A stretch of 14,153 nucleotides of DNA from the NCBI GenBank assembly GCA_036639135.1, contig JAVWJE010000054.1, positions 1-14,153 on the forward strand, given 5' to 3'. The position numbers were made by a program, and so were the translations under genes. Under the pieces are notes generated by a model, which was not told the origin of the DNA, did no database searches, and was given only the letters and a program-made list of their open reading frames with translations. The DNA is from Carnobacterium_A sp036639135. GTDB taxonomy: Bacteria; Bacillota; Bacilli; Lactobacillales; Carnobacteriaceae. This document shows, piece after piece, positions 13,122-14,153 of the stretch (the first letter of the stretch is position 1; every line of letters begins with the position of its first letter).

Positions 13122-14153
13122 TTAGTGTTGGTTATTTAATGAAGCTTTAACAAATCCTGAAAATAACTTTTGCGGACGATTTGGACGTGAAAGAAATTCT
13201 GGATGAAATTGGCAAGCTACATAGAATGGGTGGTCAGACAATTCAACAATTTCAACTAAACGGTTATCAGGTGAAACCCCAGAAAACACCATTCCTTTAT
13301 CTTCCAATAATGTACGATAATCGTTATTAAACTCATAACGATGACGATGACGTTCTTGAACGACTTCTGCGTTACCATAATTTTGAGCTGCAACAGAACC
13401 AGCTTTTAGCTTGCATGGGTATAAACCTAAACGTAATGTTCCACCCATTTCTACTACATCTTTTTGATCACTCATCAAATCAATAATATTATGCGGCGTT
13501 TCTGGGTCCGTTTCGGTAGAATGAGCTCCTTCAAGTCCAACTACATTGCGAGCGAACTCAACACAAGCCAATTGCATACCTAAACAAATACCAAAGAAAG
13601 GAACGGTATTTTCACGAGCATACTGAATAGCTGCTATTTTACCTTCTAGTCCTCGGTCGCCAAAGCCACCAGGAACTAGAATACCATCTGCGTCTTTCAA
13701 TAATTCTGCTGCGTTTGAAGTAGTCACTTCATCCGCATTGATCCAATCTATTTCAATTTCTGAATCTTCTGCATAACCAGCATGGTTTAATGATTCAACT
13801 ACTGACAAGTATGCATCAGGCAACTCAACATATTTTCCTACTAATGCAATTCTTGTCTTTTTAGACAAGTTCAATACACGTTCTTCTAACTTAATCCATT
13901 CAGTCATATCAGCAGGTGGTGCATCAATTTTCAAATGATCACATACAATTTGATCCATACCTTGTTTTTGTAAATTCAAAGGAATTGAATACAATGTATC
14001 TACATCTAATGATTCAATAACTGCTTCTGGAGCTACATCACAAAAAGAAGCTAATTTATTTTTCAAATTTTGAGAAACTGGACGTTCACTGCGTACTACC
14101 AAAATGTTCGGTTGAATGCCTAGTCCTCTTAATTCTTTAACACTGTGTTGAGT
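13122..14153 (-). CDS. pyrG: CTP synthase, C-terminal part (5' end beyond window)
   Basis: CTP synthase aminates UTP to CTP using ammonia from glutamine. The 343 visible residues start inside the synthetase domain with TQHSVKELRGLGIQPN; about 190 residues of a protein near 535 lie outside the right edge. The frame is open through to the edge, so the first methionine-like codon at 14102 (a TTG) is not the start. The class I glutamine amidotransferase domain follows, with RIALVGKYVELPDAYLS, VPGGFGDRG, the nucleophile in GICLGMQ (visible residue 190), and the histidine and glutamate of QFHPEF (317 and 319). It ends in a TAA, 138 bases before fba and with no clear intrinsic terminator, so some read-through into fba is possible. 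The pyrG-fba neighbourhood is conserved in Firmicutes. Confidence 0.97.
   Translation of the reverse strand, partial: TQHSVKELRGLGIQPNILVVRSERPVSQNLKNKLASFCDVAPEAVIESLDVDTLYSIPLNLQKQGMDQIVCDHLKIDAPPADMTEWIKLEERVLNLSKKTRIALVGKYVELPDAYLSVVESLNHAGYAEDSEIEIDWINADEVTTSNAAELLKDADGILVPGGFGDRGLEGKIAAIQYARENTVPFFGICLGMQLACVEFARNVVGLEGAHSTETDPETPHNIIDLMSDQKDVVEMGGTLRLGLYPCKLKAGSVAAQNYGNAEVVQERHRHRYEFNNDYRTLLEDKGMVFSGVSPDNRLVEIVELSDHPFYVACQFHPEFLSRPNRPQKLFSGFVKASLNNQH

Noticed and set aside
13122..14102. pyrG starting at 14102
   Set aside because: The frame is open upstream to the window edge and encodes conserved CTP synthase sequence (TQHSVKELR), so the gene is partial rather than starting here.

Overview
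The window is chromosomal DNA from a low-G+C Gram-positive bacterium. It is A+T-rich, most start codons follow strong AGGAGG-type Shine-Dalgarno sites, and the genes are housekeeping genes with Firmicutes-type domain structure. The right half keeps the classic Firmicutes order pyrG, fba, murA (the murZ/murAB paralogue), rho, rpmE. Protein details (Ddl, the HtpX/LemA pair, class II aldolase) resemble the Lactobacillales, perhaps Carnobacteriaceae or Enterococcaceae; that placement is inference. Every intact gene is on the minus strand.

Read in the direction of transcription (right to left): 14153-13122 is the 3' part of pyrG (CTP synthase). 12983-12153 is class II fructose-bisphosphate aldolase, with its own promoter and a strong terminator. 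A 454-base AT-rich gap holds the murA promoter, and 11698-8717 is murA, rho and rpmE2, probably cotranscribed at least for murA-rho. A 426-base gap holds the rpmE2 terminator and the regulatory region of an aldehyde dehydrogenase (8290-6860) of the succinate-semialdehyde type. 6859-5965 has no intact gene. It contains a plus-strand IS630-family transposase remnant broken by frameshifts and cut short, lying between two hairpins able to terminate in both directions. 5964-4387 is lemA and htpX. 4246-3470 is a 258-residue protein of unknown function with its own promoter. 3216-628 is ddl and murF, separated by an intrinsic terminator-like hairpin. 544-1 is the start of a Bax-inhibitor-1 family membrane protein that runs off the left edge.

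Functionally, ddl and murF make and attach D-Ala-D-Ala, and murA catalyses the first committed step of peptidoglycan synthesis, so three steps of the same pathway lie in one stretch. HtpX, LemA and the BI-1 protein are membrane proteins; HtpX is linked to membrane-protein quality control.

I found no CRISPR array, tRNA, rRNA, phage module, defence system or other clear novel system. The points most worth a second look are a 9-residue in-frame gap in the aldolase next to its phosphate-binding loop, the decayed IS630 fragment, the uncharacterised 258-aa protein, the terminator between ddl and murF, and palindromes in the murA and aldehyde dehydrogenase promoter regions.
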